A stretch of DNA of 64,000 nt from Flavobacterium tagetis (GCF_016735615.1 NZ_JAERSF010000002.1:62001-126000); one strand, 5' to 3'. Positions 24,748-35,010 are shown, counted from the stretch's first letter. The notes: generated by a model not told the origin, from the sequence alone. A program made the numbers and translations.

Positions 24748-27700
24748 ATGAATGAAAAACAAATGCGGTATGCCGCAAAATGGCAGAGCATAAGGACAAT
24801 AGGAACAAAATTATTCCTGTTTATGACTTTGTTTTTTGCTGCACTAACAGTAAAAGCCGGGAATGTTGACATTAACAAAAGAGTGACTTTAAAAGTTGAC
24901 AATGAGAGTATAAAAAATATATTTCAAAAAATTGAAAATCAGGTTGATGTGCATTTTATGTACGAAAGCAGCCAAGTAAATGCCAATCAGAAATTAAGTT
25001 TAAAACTGAATAATGTAACATTAGAACAAGCGCTGGATAAAATTTGCGGAAATGCGCTTCGATATGAGATTGTGAGCAACAATATTGTAATCAAGAAAAA
25101 TCAGAAAGTTGCTTCTGCCGATCAAAATAAAATTATTGTTTCGGGAACTGTTTTTGGCGGAGACGATAATATGCCTTTGCCAGGAGTTGGAATTAAAGAT
25201 AAAGGTTCAGATGCAGCAACAGCAACAGATTTTGACGGAACATTCAAATTAGAAATAAACGCTTCAGAAGCGACACTTGTTTTTTCTTACGTGGGTTATA
25301 TAACGCAAGAAGTGAAAGTTACTAGTTCGCAAAACATCACGGTAAAATTAGCAGCTGACGTAAAACAGCTTCAAGAAGTTGTGGTAATGGGGTACGGAAG
25401 TGTAAAAAAGAATGAAGTTTTAGGAGCTGTTGGTTCTGTTTCCATGAAAGAAACTTCTAGCAGAACATACAACAACGCTGCCGAATTACTGCAAGGAACA
25501 GTTGCCGGAGTTACCGTAATTAATGATGGTGGTGATCCGACTGCATCGCCAACAATCAACATTCGTGGTATTGGATCTTTGAATGCTGAAACGCCTTTAA
25601 TCGTTTTGGACGGAATCATATACAGCGGATCATTAAACACTATAAATCCAAATGATATTGCATCGATAAACGTTTTAAAAGATGCGGCTTCTGCTGCAAT
25701 TTATGGGGCAAGAGCTTCTGGTGGAGTAATTTTAATTACTTCTAAAAAAGGAGTTTCAGATAAAATTAATGTAAATGTAAACTATCAAGGAGGTTTTCAG
25801 AATGTAGCGAAAAAATTAGAAGTTTTAAATGCTGCAGAGTATGCTGATGCAATGAATCTTGCAAGAGATAATGCAGGTTTGCCGAGAATTCCTGCTTTCG
25901 ATCCTGCATTTGAACCAACAGCAAGAACAACAAAAACAAACTGGATGGATGAAATTTTCCGTACAGGAGAAATTCAAGATTTGTCGCTTTCTGTTAACGG
26001 AAAAACAGAAAAATCTAATTTCTTTCTTTCTGGAAGTTATAGAAAAAACGAAGGTATTTTGCTAAATACTTATGGAGAACGTTATACGGTAAGAGCAAAT
26101 TCTTCTTTTAAATTGGCTGACAATTTCACAATTGGAGAAAATATTTCATACTCTTTGACTGATGGTCAGACTGCTAATACGTCAAGTTCGTATACAGGAG
26201 CAATTCAAGCTGCGATTTTGTATCCGCCAAATGCAACGATTTACAGAGAAGATGGTTCAGGTCAGTTTGGTGGTGTTCCAGAAAAATATATTGGTTCTTA
26301 TGGAGACGTTATCAATCCCGTAGCGTATTTAAAAAGATTAGACAATAAAAATCCTATTTCAACAATTTTGATCAATCCTTATGCAGAATGGGAAATTGTT
26401 CCAGGTTTAAAAGTAAAATCGAACTGGGGTTACACCAGAATTCAAGATAATGCATCGGACTTTACAGTAAAAGTTACAGAGCCAGGAAAGATCTTTGATT
26501 TTAACAGATTGACGCTAAAAAACATAACTACTACAGATTTATTGAGCGAGCAGACTATTTCTTATGAGAAATCATTTGGAAAACATAATTTGAAAGCTTT
26601 GGCTGGATATACGTATCAAGAAACTAAAAGAGATTTTTATACTGTTGAAGGAACTGGTTTTGATAACGAAGATCCATCGCAGCGTTATTTATTGAATGCA
26701 AAATTGATTCAGCAGACGGCAGCAGGAAGATCAGATGAAATTATTTCTTCTTATGTAGGGAGAATCAATTACGATTTCAGTCAGAAATATTTAATCTCTG
26801 GAATTGTTCGTCGCGACGGAACTTCAAAATTATTAGAAAATAACCGCTGGAAAGTGTATCCTTCTGTTTCTGCAGGTTGGTTAATTTCTGAAGAAAATTT
26901 CATGAAAGGTATTGAACCAATCATCAGCAATTTAAAACTTCGTGCAAGTTGGGGACAAATTGGAAACTTAGGAAACCTTGGGCCATATCAATTTAGTGTG
27001 CCTTTAGTTCAAACTCAAGCTTTAATTGGAGCAGTGCCATCAATTAATTATGGTTATGCTGAAAGCGAATTGTCAAACCCGAATTTAAAATGGGAAAGCT
27101 CTGAACAGACTAATATTGGTTTAGACTTCACGATGCTAAATAATAGTTTAGTAGGATCTGTTGATGCTTATGTAAAGAAAAACAAAGACATGTTGGTTCG
27201 TGACCAATTGCCTGGAGTTTCTGGAACACCACAAGGAAGAATTGTAAACTCGGGAGATGTTGAAAATAAAGGAATCGAGGTGAGTTTAACCTACCAAAAA
27301 ACTCGCGGAGAATTTAAATTTGATGTTACGGCAAACGCTGGATTTTTAAGCAATAGAATTGTTTCTATTAAAGACGATTTGAATTCATTAGAACCACTTG
27401 GTTTAAGCAGAGTTCGTAGTTTACCATTAGCTAATATTTATCAAGTTGGAAGTCCAGTTGGAGCTTTCTACGGATATCAGACAAACGGATTATTTCAAAG
27501 TAATGATGAGGTGAAAGCGTATGTAAACAAAGATGGTGTAATGTATCAGCCAAATGCAGTTGCTGGAGATATTAAATTTAAAGATGAAAATGGAGACGGC
27601 GTAATCAACAATAGCGATAGAGTAGTGTTAGGAAGTCCTTTCCCAAAAACAACGTACAGTTTGAATGCCAATTTCAGATACAAAGGATTTGATATGAATA

Positions 27701-28128
27701 TCTTTTTTAACGGAGCTGCAGGAAATAGCGTTTTCAATGCTGTAAAACATACAGGTTTAAATGCTTCTTTCCCAGGTTATAACTTATTGTCTGAATCTAA
27801 AGATGCTTGGACTCCAACCAATACGGATACAAATGTTCCAGTTCTTTCATCAACAGATAACAATAATAACTTCGGTCGTATTTCTAATCTTTTTATTGAA
27901 GACGCTTCTTTCTTAAGATTGAAAAACGTTTCGATTGGTTATACCGTTAAAGAAAGCTGGTTGAACGGAAAAGCGAAACTGAGATTCTTTATTTCGGGAC
28001 AAAACTTATTTACAATCACAAAATATTCTGGAATGGATCCTGAAGTTGGACTTAAAAACTTCGGAATGGATTTAGGGCGTTATCCGCTTTCTCGTATTTA
28101 CATGACAGGTGTTAACGCAACTTTTTAA
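24748..28128 (+). CDS. SusC-like TonB-dependent transporter with STN domain
   Basis: 1126 residues. A signal segment (FLFMTLFFAALTVKAG) is followed by an STN domain (~48-118, KVDNESIKNIFQKIENQVDV), a carboxypeptidase-regulatory-like domain (VSGTVFGGDDNMPLPGVGIK), a plug (GYGSVKKNEVLGAVGSVSM, LQGTVAGVTVINDGGDP) and a 22-strand barrel ending GVNATF. The STN domain marks it as a signal-transducing receptor for the FecR/FecI pair upstream. The SusD partner follows after 19 bases. Substrate cannot be read from the sequence; the phosphatase two genes on hints at phosphorylated compounds. Confidence 0.9.
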   Translation: MNEKQMRYAAKWQSIRTIGTKLFLFMTLFFAALTVKAGNVDINKRVTLKVDNESIKNIFQKIENQVDVHFMYESSQVNANQKLSLKLNNVTLEQALDKICGNALRYEIVSNNIVIKKNQKVASADQNKIIVSGTVFGGDDNMPLPGVGIKDKGSDAATATDFDGTFKLEINASEATLVFSYVGYITQEVKVTSSQNITVKLAADVKQLQEVVVMGYGSVKKNEVLGAVGSVSMKETSSRTYNNAAELLQGTVAGVTVINDGGDPTASPTINIRGIGSLNAETPLIVLDGIIYSGSLNTINPNDIASINVLKDAASAAIYGARASGGVILITSKKGVSDKINVNVNYQGGFQNVAKKLEVLNAAEYADAMNLARDNAGLPRIPAFDPAFEPTARTTKTNWMDEIFRTGEIQDLSLSVNGKTEKSNFFLSGSYRKNEGILLNTYGERYTVRANSSFKLADNFTIGENISYSLTDGQTANTSSSYTGAIQAAILYPPNATIYREDGSGQFGGVPEKYIGSYGDVINPVAYLKRLDNKNPISTILINPYAEWEIVPGLKVKSNWGYTRIQDNASDFTVKVTEPGKIFDFNRLTLKNITTTDLLSEQTISYEKSFGKHNLKALAGYTYQETKRDFYTVEGTGFDNEDPSQRYLLNAKLIQQTAAGRSDEIISSYVGRINYDFSQKYLISGIVRRDGTSKLLENNRWKVYPSVSAGWLISEENFMKGIEPIISNLKLRASWGQIGNLGNLGPYQFSVPLVQTQALIGAVPSINYGYAESELSNPNLKWESSEQTNIGLDFTMLNNSLVGSVDAYVKKNKDMLVRDQLPGVSGTPQGRIVNSGDVENKGIEVSLTYQKTRGEFKFDVTANAGFLSNRIVSIKDDLNSLEPLGLSRVRSLPLANIYQVGSPVGAFYGYQTNGLFQSNDEVKAYVNKDGVMYQPNAVAGDIKFKDENGDGVINNSDRVVLGSPFPKTTYSLNANFRYKGFDMNIFFNGAAGNSVFNAVKHTGLNASFPGYNLLSESKDAWTPTNTDTNVPVLSSTDNNNNFGRISNLFIEDASFLRLKNVSIGYTVKESWLNGKAKLRFFISGQNLFTITKYSGMDPEVGLKNFGMDLGRYPLSRIYMTGVNATF

Positions 28129-28147
28129 AAAATAAAAAACAATTAAA

Positions 28148-29683
28148 ATGAAAAAAATAAGTCTTTTATTATTGAGTTTCGTGCTTTTGGTAAGCACTTC
28201 GGCTTGCGAAAGTGAACTTGATGTTGTGCCACAAGGAGCTCCGTCAAGCGGAAATTTCTGGAAAACGCCAGCAGATGCAAAAGCGGGAGTAAATGCAATT
28301 TATGCTTTATATTCTGATGATAATATGTACGGTCGTGGTTTCTTCTGGCTAAATAATGCCAGCGATGATATTGGAACAAAACCAAGACAAAATGCAGAAA
28401 GAATCAAAAATTTTATTGTAGACGGATCAGAATCGGATACTAAGGATATTTGGAGAATTCACTACGAAATTATGAAACGTTGTAACGACGTGATTCGAAA
28501 TATTCCAAAGATTGCATTAGACGAAAGTACAAGAAACGGAATGTTGGGAGAAGCTTATTTTAACCATGCTGTAATGCATTTAGAATTAGCGTACCACTAT
28601 GGAGACGATCGCGCTGGAATTCCGATTCAAGATAGAGAAGATCCAACAAATGTTTTTGTGCCTCGTGCTAAAAATGTAGCCGAAAATTACGCTTATATTG
28701 AAGCAGATTTAATCAAAGCGGCAGATTTGTTGCCTTATTTTGATCAGCTTACGCCAGACAATTACGGACGTGCGCACAAAACTGCGGCTTGGGCTTATTT
28801 GGTTCGTACCTATTTGTATGCAAAAGATTGGGACAACGCCATCAAATATGCAAACATGATCGTGGCTAGTGGAAAACACAAATTATTAGACAATTTTGAA
28901 GATGTATTTAAAATCAGCAACAACTGGTCTTCAGAATATATTTGGTCGGTAACTTCAAGTGCAGAAAACACTTCTTTAGGTTCTATTTTTCCTGGAGTTT
29001 GTTTAGAAGATAAAGGTTGGGGAGTTTACAACGGATGGGGAAATTTTTATCCAACAAAAGAATTATTTGATACTTACGCTGCCAACGATAAAAGACGAAG
29101 CGCTACGATTTTACAAAAAGGAGACAAATTTGTTTATTTTGGAGAAACAGTAACTTTTAATGAAGGAAATCATATAGTAAGTTCAAGTAACAGAACGGGT
29201 TATCAGTTTAAAAAATATATGGAGCCGTTCAGTTATCCAAAAACAACTTCGGGCGGAGTTGATATTCGTTATGTCAATGCAAACGGAGACAAACCTTCAA
29301 CAGCTTTAAATGTGCCTCTTTTACGTTATGCAGATGTCATTTTGATGTTGGCGGAAGCGAAATTAATGAAAGGGCAAAATGCAGATACAGAAATCAATAT
29401 GATTCGTCACCGTGCAGGTCTTGCAGATATTTCTGGTGCGACAATGGTCGATTTAAAAAGAGAAAGAAGATGTGAATTAGCAGGAGAGTGGACAGACCGT
29501 CATTTTGATTTAGTGCGTTGGGGAGATGCAAAAGAAACTTATGCGAAACCATTGCACCATTATGACGGAAGCGTCATTTATCCAGCACGTAATTTTAACC
29601 CAGCAATTCATCACGTTTGGCCAATACCACCAGATGAAATCGCAGTAAGTAAAGGAGCTTTGACTCAAAACCAAGGCTGGTAA
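28148..29683 (+). CDS. SusD/RagB-type surface lipoprotein
   Basis: 511 residues. It has a lipoprotein signal (LSFVLLVSTSACESE) and the SusD/RagB helical fold: N-terminal WKTPADAKAGVNAIYALYSD, TPR-like middle (AHKTAAWAYLVRTYLYAKDW), and the C-terminal conserved RYADVILMLAEAKL, IRHRAGL, ERRCELAGEWTDRHFDLVRW. It forms the lid of the SusC barrel encoded upstream. Confidence 0.9.
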   Translation: MKKISLLLLSFVLLVSTSACESELDVVPQGAPSSGNFWKTPADAKAGVNAIYALYSDDNMYGRGFFWLNNASDDIGTKPRQNAERIKNFIVDGSESDTKDIWRIHYEIMKRCNDVIRNIPKIALDESTRNGMLGEAYFNHAVMHLELAYHYGDDRAGIPIQDREDPTNVFVPRAKNVAENYAYIEADLIKAADLLPYFDQLTPDNYGRAHKTAAWAYLVRTYLYAKDWDNAIKYANMIVASGKHKLLDNFEDVFKISNNWSSEYIWSVTSSAENTSLGSIFPGVCLEDKGWGVYNGWGNFYPTKELFDTYAANDKRRSATILQKGDKFVYFGETVTFNEGNHIVSSSNRTGYQFKKYMEPFSYPKTTSGGVDIRYVNANGDKPSTALNVPLLRYADVILMLAEAKLMKGQNADTEINMIRHRAGLADISGATMVDLKRERRCELAGEWTDRHFDLVRWGDAKETYAKPLHHYDGSVIYPARNFNPAIHHVWPIPPDEIAVSKGALTQNQGW

Positions 29684-29804
29684 TCTATAATTTCATTGTG
29701 TTTTTTTAGTTTTTTATACTGCAGTCTTAGTCAGGGGCTGCAGTTGTAAAAAAACAGAGTAAAGTTTGTTATTTCGAGGAATGGCAAGTCGTACGCATTC
29801 ACAC

Positions 29805-29943
29805 AATCTTGTCATTTCGACGAAGGAGAAATCCTCACAAGAAGCTCCGCAATCTAAAACCCCAATCTTTGCCGAGTTATTTACGAAGATTTGCTGCGCC
29901 AGTTCGCTATCGCTCGAGTCTCCTTCGTCGAAATGACAAGATT
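29805..29943. repeat. intergenic inverted repeat
   Basis: Perfect 25-base arms at 29805-29829 and 29919-29943 (arm core GTCATTTCGACGAAGGAGA) enclose 89 bases. The arm sequence resembles repeats often seen between genes in Flavobacterium-like genomes, which would make this a mobile or repetitive palindromic unit. It lies between the SusD gene and the phosphatase gene. Confidence 0.7.
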
Positions 29944-29966
29944 ACTTTTTATTATGTGGATTTAAA

Positions 29967-30015
29967 AAAGTGAAACGCCTTTACACATAAAGAAAAGCTA
30001 TGTTTCTATGTGTTA
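29967..30015 (+). repeat. dispersed intergenic repeat, copy 1
   Basis: AAAGTGAAACGCCTTT (29967-29982) and CTATGTTTCTATGTGTTA (29998-30015) reappear, inverted and in the same relative order, at 63598-63646. The stretch may contain part of the leader of the phosphatase gene. Confidence 0.55.
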
Positions 30016-30085
30016 AAAAATAAATAGCATAAACCAAATTCTAATAAAGTTACCTACAGCTTTAAAAGATTAAAAATAATTTTCA

Positions 30086-31903
30086 ATGAAAAAAATAATC
30101 ACCCTTTTTTGCCTTCAATTTTGCTTGTTCGCCCAAGCGCAAGAATACACTTCTTCTAACATTCATTCTCATAACGATTACGAAAGTAAATTGCCATTTT
30201 ATGGTGCCTATTCTAACGAAACAGGAGTTATAGAAGCCGATGTTTTTTTAGTGAATAACGAGTTGTTTGTGGCTCACACTTCTAAAGAAATTGCTACTCA
30301 CAATACACTAAAAAGTCTGTATTTAGAACCGCTTTCTGCTAAATTAAAAACGTTGGGAGGTAAAGCTTATCCAAGCAATAAACCTTTGATTTTAATGATT
30401 GATATTAAGTCTGATGCCGATTCGACTCTAAAGGCAATTACGCAACAGTTAAAGACTTTTCCAGATATTATTTCGAATAAAAACATAAAAGTGGTTATTT
30501 CTGGAAACAGGCCATTGTCATCATTGTGGAAAGAGTATCCAGATTTTATTTATTTTGACGGAAGACTGAATGAAAACTATACTTCAGATCAATTGGCTAG
30601 AGTTGAAATGATTAGTGAAGACTTACATGAAATTACAGTTTGGAACGGAAAAGGTGTTTTGACGCAGCCAGATTCTGAAAAAATTCAGGCAATTATTAAA
30701 AAAGTCCACGATCAAAACAAAAAGATAAGATTCTGGGCTACGCAAGACAACGTGAATACGTATATGACTTTAATGAATTTAAAAGTTGATTTCATCGGAA
30801 CGGATAAAGTTCCCGAGCTGACTCAATTTATAAATAACATTAAAACGACATTTTACCAGAATACAGAATTTCACCAAGCTTATGTTCCTAAAAATGTTTT
30901 TAAGAATAAGCGTCCAAAAAACGTTATTCTCTTAATTGGAGACGGAATGGGATTAGCGCAAATCTATTCTGGTTATACAGCAAACAAAGGGCAATTGAGT
31001 TTATTTAATATTCCTACACAGGGATTCTCGATTACAAAAGCTTCTGATAGTTATATTACAGATTCTGCTGCAGGAGCAACAGCAATGGCAACAGGACATA
31101 AAACCAATAATCGTTTTATAAGTGTTGATGAACAAGGAAAACCGCTTCAGACAATTGCAGAACAATTGGCAAAGAAAAACTATAAAACTACCATTATTTC
31201 TGCCGGAAATATTACAGACGCGACTCCGGCGGCATTTTATGCGCATCAGCCAGAAAGAAGTTTAAGCGAACCAATTGCGAACGATTTTCTTTTGAATCCG
31301 TCAGATATTTTGATAGGAGGAGGGCAGAAAGAATTTATTTCTAGAAAAGATGGTAAAGATTTGTCTAAAACTTTAATCGAAAAAGGATACACTTTCTCAG
31401 ACAAATTCTCCAGTTTAGATACGATTAAAAACAGCAAATTTGTTGTTTTAGAAGACGTAGCGGTGGTTTCTATGAAAAATGGGAGAGGAGATTTTCTAAC
31501 GAAATCTTTAGCGAAAGCGACAACTACTTTTTCAAAAACAAAGAATCCATTTTTTATAATGGCTGAAGGCGCTCAAATCGATTACGGAGGACACCAAAAT
31601 AACGTGGAATATGTTGTGAGGGAAATGCTTGATTTTGACAAATTGGTTGGCCAGGCAATGGAATTTGTAGATAAAAATCCGGAGACATTATTAATCGTAA
31701 CCGCAGATCACGAAACAGGAGGATTGTCTCTAATTAATGGAAGTATTGAAAAAGGTTATGTTCACGGAAGTTTCAGTACAAACGATCATACCGCAATTCC
31801 AGTTCCCGTTTTTGCCTACGGTCCAGGTTCAGAAAAATTCATGGGAGTTTATCAGAATACAGCAATTTATGATAAGATTATGGAGTTGATTGGAGGGAAA
31901 TAA
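30086..31903 (+). CDS. secreted glycerophosphodiesterase-like / alkaline phosphatase fusion
   Basis: 605 residues with a signal peptide (LFCLQFCLFAQAQ). Residues ~22-265 resemble the PI-PLC/GDPD-like TIM barrel (NIHSHNDYESKLPFYGAY, IEADVFLVNNELFVAHT). Residues ~275-600 are an alkaline phosphatase: RPKNVILLIGDGMGLAQ (metal-binding Asp), DSAAGATAMATGHKT (phosphoserine Ser), AEGAQIDYGGHQNN, and TADHETGGL with a late NDHTAIPVPVFAYGPG. The order suggests a diesterase that yields phosphomonoesters which the second domain hydrolyses to phosphate. It sits 402 bases after a SusC/SusD pair with a sigma/anti-sigma relay, probably one organophosphate-scavenging system. Confidence 0.8.
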   Translation: MKKIITLFCLQFCLFAQAQEYTSSNIHSHNDYESKLPFYGAYSNETGVIEADVFLVNNELFVAHTSKEIATHNTLKSLYLEPLSAKLKTLGGKAYPSNKPLILMIDIKSDADSTLKAITQQLKTFPDIISNKNIKVVISGNRPLSSLWKEYPDFIYFDGRLNENYTSDQLARVEMISEDLHEITVWNGKGVLTQPDSEKIQAIIKKVHDQNKKIRFWATQDNVNTYMTLMNLKVDFIGTDKVPELTQFINNIKTTFYQNTEFHQAYVPKNVFKNKRPKNVILLIGDGMGLAQIYSGYTANKGQLSLFNIPTQGFSITKASDSYITDSAAGATAMATGHKTNNRFISVDEQGKPLQTIAEQLAKKNYKTTIISAGNITDATPAAFYAHQPERSLSEPIANDFLLNPSDILIGGGQKEFISRKDGKDLSKTLIEKGYTFSDKFSSLDTIKNSKFVVLEDVAVVSMKNGRGDFLTKSLAKATTTFSKTKNPFFIMAEGAQIDYGGHQNNVEYVVREMLDFDKLVGQAMEFVDKNPETLLIVTADHETGGLSLINGSIEKGYVHGSFSTNDHTAIPVPVFAYGPGSEKFMGVYQNTAIYDKIMELIGGK

Positions 31904-31930
31904 TTTCTTTTCGATTAATAAAATGCAATA

Positions 31931-31958
31931 AAAAAAGCCTCTATTTGGAGGCTTTTTT
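31931..31958. terminator. bidirectional terminator
   Basis: Arms AAAAAAGCCTC (31931-31941) and GAGGCTTTTTT (31948-31958) lie between the convergent phosphatase and methyltransferase genes. Confidence 0.8.
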
Positions 31959-31967
31959 ATTTCAGAA

Positions 31968-33572
31968 CTATTTTCCTTTTAACAAATTAATGCTCACCGT
32001 TGCCGTATCCGCATCAGGAAAACGTTTAAAAATTGCTTTGTCTGGAAATAATCCTGCTTCAGCTGCAATTGCATTAAAAACGTCAATTTCAACAATGTAT
32101 TGGTCAGAAAAACCGTGAGTAGCATCATAAGCTGTTGCAGGAGTTCTGCCTAAATTGTTGGCAGTAAGTTTTGGACTTATAGTGTGAAGTTCAATCAGAA
32201 GCAGACCAAATTTGTGTACATATGGTGACCATTTTTGTAAATGTTCTAAAAGATTATCTTCAACCAGATTATTGCTGATTCTTTTTCCTCTGTAAGCAAA
32301 TGCACCAGTTGAGGTACTAGCTCTATTTTCATTAATCTGTTTCGGATCTTGCCAAATTCTGTTATGATCTAGAAACGTTCTTACATTGAGAAGATCTTTC
32401 AAATCAATATTATAATTTTCTTTCAAATCATTGGCAAGTAAATCAGGACGTCCGATATCGCCCCAAATTACTTTTGCCCAAATATCTGCATTGATAAGAT
32501 TAGCTCTGGTTACTTTCAAAGCAGTTTGGTTATAATCAACTCCAACTATAAACAGCGGATATTCGTCGAGCATTTTTCCTCTTAAAGTTTGTCTGTCGAT
32601 TACTTCAAAAATATGTTGTAGAAAAGCGCCATTTCCGCAACCCATATCGAGAATTCCTTTTGGCTGTTCTTCAATAGGAAGATTAAAAAGCTTGATCAGG
32701 ATTTCATCAACCACTTTAAAATAAGTATCATGAGCGCCACCGCTTCCCCAAACATTCATTTCACGATCTACATGAAGTTCGTTTTCACCTTCAGCCGTTC
32801 TTAAAATATCTGGATTTCCAAAAATCAATTCTTCGATTTTGGCAAAAGTTGGCAGATAAGAAACCGTAACGCCGTAAGCGCTGGCTCTTTTAGCAAAAAA
32901 TAAACCTGCTTCGGTAAATTGATAATTACCGTTTTTTTCCAGAAACCAACCCAGATGGACAAAAAAGTCTAAAATCTTTTTAAAATTTTCTGGTGATTTA
33001 TGAAACTCTTCGGGTCTGAAAGAAGTTTCCATAAAATACTTGTGAAACATTCCGTTCATTGCCAAACGTACAATGGTCGGGCCAATCAAATAACCTTCAA
33101 TATGTTTTAGAATCTGTTCTTGGATACTGTTTTTCAGAGGGTCTTCTGAAGGTTCAATTCCATACCTTTTTTTGTATTTTTCAAAAATAATATTGAGTTT
33201 TTCAAACGGCGTATCTTCAAATAAACGTGGATGAAAATGGATAGATAACTGAAGCAATTCAACAACATCTTCGTAGAGATAAAATAATGAAAATGCTGTT
33301 TTTGTTTTTTCGTTTACCGAAATCGTGATTTCCTGCGTTTTATTATCAACGTCATAATCCAGAAATCCCTGAGAAGCCAAAACTCGCAAACCCACATTCA
33401 GATAGCCTTCGTTGGCTTTAAAAGTAGTAGTAAGCTCATATAATGTTAGCTTTTCTTTGCTTAATATAAATTCTAAAACTGATTTGTTTTTGAATGTAAC
33501 TGCTACAGGAGCAGTAACTAATCCGTCAAGATGTCTGAAAATTGAACCTAAAAGCTGTGATTTATCGTTCAT
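31968..33572 (-). CDS. class I SAM-dependent methyltransferase
   Basis: 534 residues, cytoplasmic. The N-terminal ~270 residues contain winged-helix-like parts (LYELTTTFKANEGYLNVGLR, FFVHLGWFLEKNGNYQFTEAG). The Rossmann domain begins near residue 305 with ILDMGCGNGAFL (SAM-binding motif I). This layout recalls O-methyltransferases and polyketide-associated methyltransferases, but the substrate is unknown. It stands alone between two nutrient loci, with no biosynthetic partner nearby. Confidence 0.75.
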   Translation of the reverse strand: MNDKSQLLGSIFRHLDGLVTAPVAVTFKNKSVLEFILSKEKLTLYELTTTFKANEGYLNVGLRVLASQGFLDYDVDNKTQEITISVNEKTKTAFSLFYLYEDVVELLQLSIHFHPRLFEDTPFEKLNIIFEKYKKRYGIEPSEDPLKNSIQEQILKHIEGYLIGPTIVRLAMNGMFHKYFMETSFRPEEFHKSPENFKKILDFFVHLGWFLEKNGNYQFTEAGLFFAKRASAYGVTVSYLPTFAKIEELIFGNPDILRTAEGENELHVDREMNVWGSGGAHDTYFKVVDEILIKLFNLPIEEQPKGILDMGCGNGAFLQHIFEVIDRQTLRGKMLDEYPLFIVGVDYNQTALKVTRANLINADIWAKVIWGDIGRPDLLANDLKENYNIDLKDLLNVRTFLDHNRIWQDPKQINENRASTSTGAFAYRGKRISNNLVEDNLLEHLQKWSPYVHKFGLLLIELHTISPKLTANNLGRTPATAYDATHGFSDQYIVEIDVFNAIAAEAGLFPDKAIFKRFPDADTATVSINLLKGK

Positions 33573-33965
33573 AATACAAAGAGTGAAGATTAGTTTAAAA
33601 ATAGTGATTTTTTTCTTACTAACACTTCTTGATTTATTTGTACTGGAGTTTTTTTTGTTTTTCTGAAAACAGCGTTTCTAGAGAAATTTTGGATTTTTTT
33701 GAACTTTTTTTTTCGAAAAATGATATTAAAAAAAGGTTGTTAAATGTCTAATATTTCAATTAAAACGGCATAAAAATCATTAAATCGATATTAAAAGTCA
33801 AAATGACAATAACTCAGATAAATCTAGTATTTGCTAAATTTTTCATTTTATTTCGCATATAAAAAAGAGATTTATTGAAAAAAAATTTTACTAAAACGTT
33901 TTTGTAAGTTTCACTTGCATATATTTGCGATGTACTAAAATATGTAACTATAAATTTTTTGCTAG
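33573..33965. promoter_or_regulatory. divergent region with LacI operator and promoter
   Basis: ACTAAAACGTTTTTGT (33890-33905) differs by one base from the perfect palindrome at 34995-35010. TATATTTG at 33920-33927 is a -7 box, and a TTG at 33902-33904 overlaps the operator. The LacI protein probably represses itself here. The rest (33573-33889) is AT-rich, with no gene seen. Confidence 0.6.
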
Positions 33966-34976
33966 ATGAAAAAGATTACAATTAGAGATATTGCTAAACA
34001 GGCAGAAGTTTCTATTTCGACTGTGTCTTTTGTTATCAATGGGAAAGGCGAAAAAATGGCAATTAGTCCTACGGTAATCAAAAAGGTTCAAGATGTAGCG
34101 CAAAAGCTGCAGTATAAACCAAGCATGATTGCGAGCAGTTTACGAACAGGAAAAACGAGATCAATCGGACTTATTGTTGAAGATATATCCAATCAGTTTT
34201 TTGCTGATCTGGCTAGAGTGATAGAAGACGAAGCCAAAAACATAAACTATAGAGTTTTTTATTGCAGTACAGGCGATGATAATGAGCGTTCTGAAGAATT
34301 AGTTCAGAGCCTTTTACAAGCAAATGTAGAAGGGTTTATTATTACACCAACTCGAAATCTGGAAAAAACAATCGGACAGCTTTTAAAAATGCAAAAGCCA
34401 GTGGTGCTAATAGACAGATATTTTGCCAATCAAAAAGTAAGTCATGTCGTGATGGACAATTACGAAGGATCTTATTCGGCTGTTAAGTTTTTGATTGATA
34501 AAGGAAGAAAAAATATTGCGGTTGTGAATAATGAGTCTGGAATGATTCAGATGAAATTGAGAGAAAAAGGATATGTTGAAGCGCTAAAAGAAGAAGGGAT
34601 TTATAACGAAAATTTTACGCTTCATTTAGATTATCATGCAAATGAACAAAGCAGAGTAGAAGCTATTATACATTTCTTTGAAAAAAATAAAGAGATAGAT
34701 GCCGTCCTTTTTTTAGCAAACTACCTCGGTTTGGCAGGACTCCAGGCTTTTAGATATTTGAAGTACAAAATTCCAGATGACATTTCAGTTATCAGTTTTG
34801 ATGATCATGACAGCTTTAAACTGCATACACCAACGATATCTGTAATTGCCCAACCCATAGAAGACATAGCAGTTAAGTCCATACAGTTGCTGATGAGCCA
34901 GATGACAAACTTTGAAGATTATAAAATTGAAAAAATTCTAAAAAAGGGCTCTTTAATAATAAGAGAATCAGTTTAA
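33966..34976 (+). CDS. LacI-family transcription regulator of the mannan locus
   Basis: 336 residues. The N-terminal HTH (KKITIRDIAKQAEVSISTVS, FVINGKGEKMAISP) has a hinge helix (YKPSMIASSLRTGKTRSIG) and is followed by a periplasmic-binding-type sensor domain (GLIVEDISNQFFADLARVIE, VISFDDHDSFKLHTP, VIAQPIEDIAVKSIQLL). It is expected to sense a sugar and control the SusCD-GH92-GH125 genes downstream. Matching palindromes lie in its own promoter and before the SusC gene. Confidence 0.9.
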   Translation: MKKITIRDIAKQAEVSISTVSFVINGKGEKMAISPTVIKKVQDVAQKLQYKPSMIASSLRTGKTRSIGLIVEDISNQFFADLARVIEDEAKNINYRVFYCSTGDDNERSEELVQSLLQANVEGFIITPTRNLEKTIGQLLKMQKPVVLIDRYFANQKVSHVVMDNYEGSYSAVKFLIDKGRKNIAVVNNESGMIQMKLREKGYVEALKEEGIYNENFTLHLDYHANEQSRVEAIIHFFEKNKEIDAVLFLANYLGLAGLQAFRYLKYKIPDDISVISFDDHDSFKLHTPTISVIAQPIEDIAVKSIQLLMSQMTNFEDYKIEKILKKGSLIIRESV

Positions 34977-34994
34977 AAATTTTTTAACCATTCC

Positions 34995-35010
34995 ACTAAA
35001 ACGTTTTAGT
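34995..35010. promoter_or_regulatory. LacI-type operator before SusC
   Basis: ACTAAAACGTTTTAGT is a perfect 16-base palindrome with the central CG typical of LacI-family sites. It lies 142 bases upstream of the SusC start, and its near-identical partner is at 33890-33905. Confidence 0.75.
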
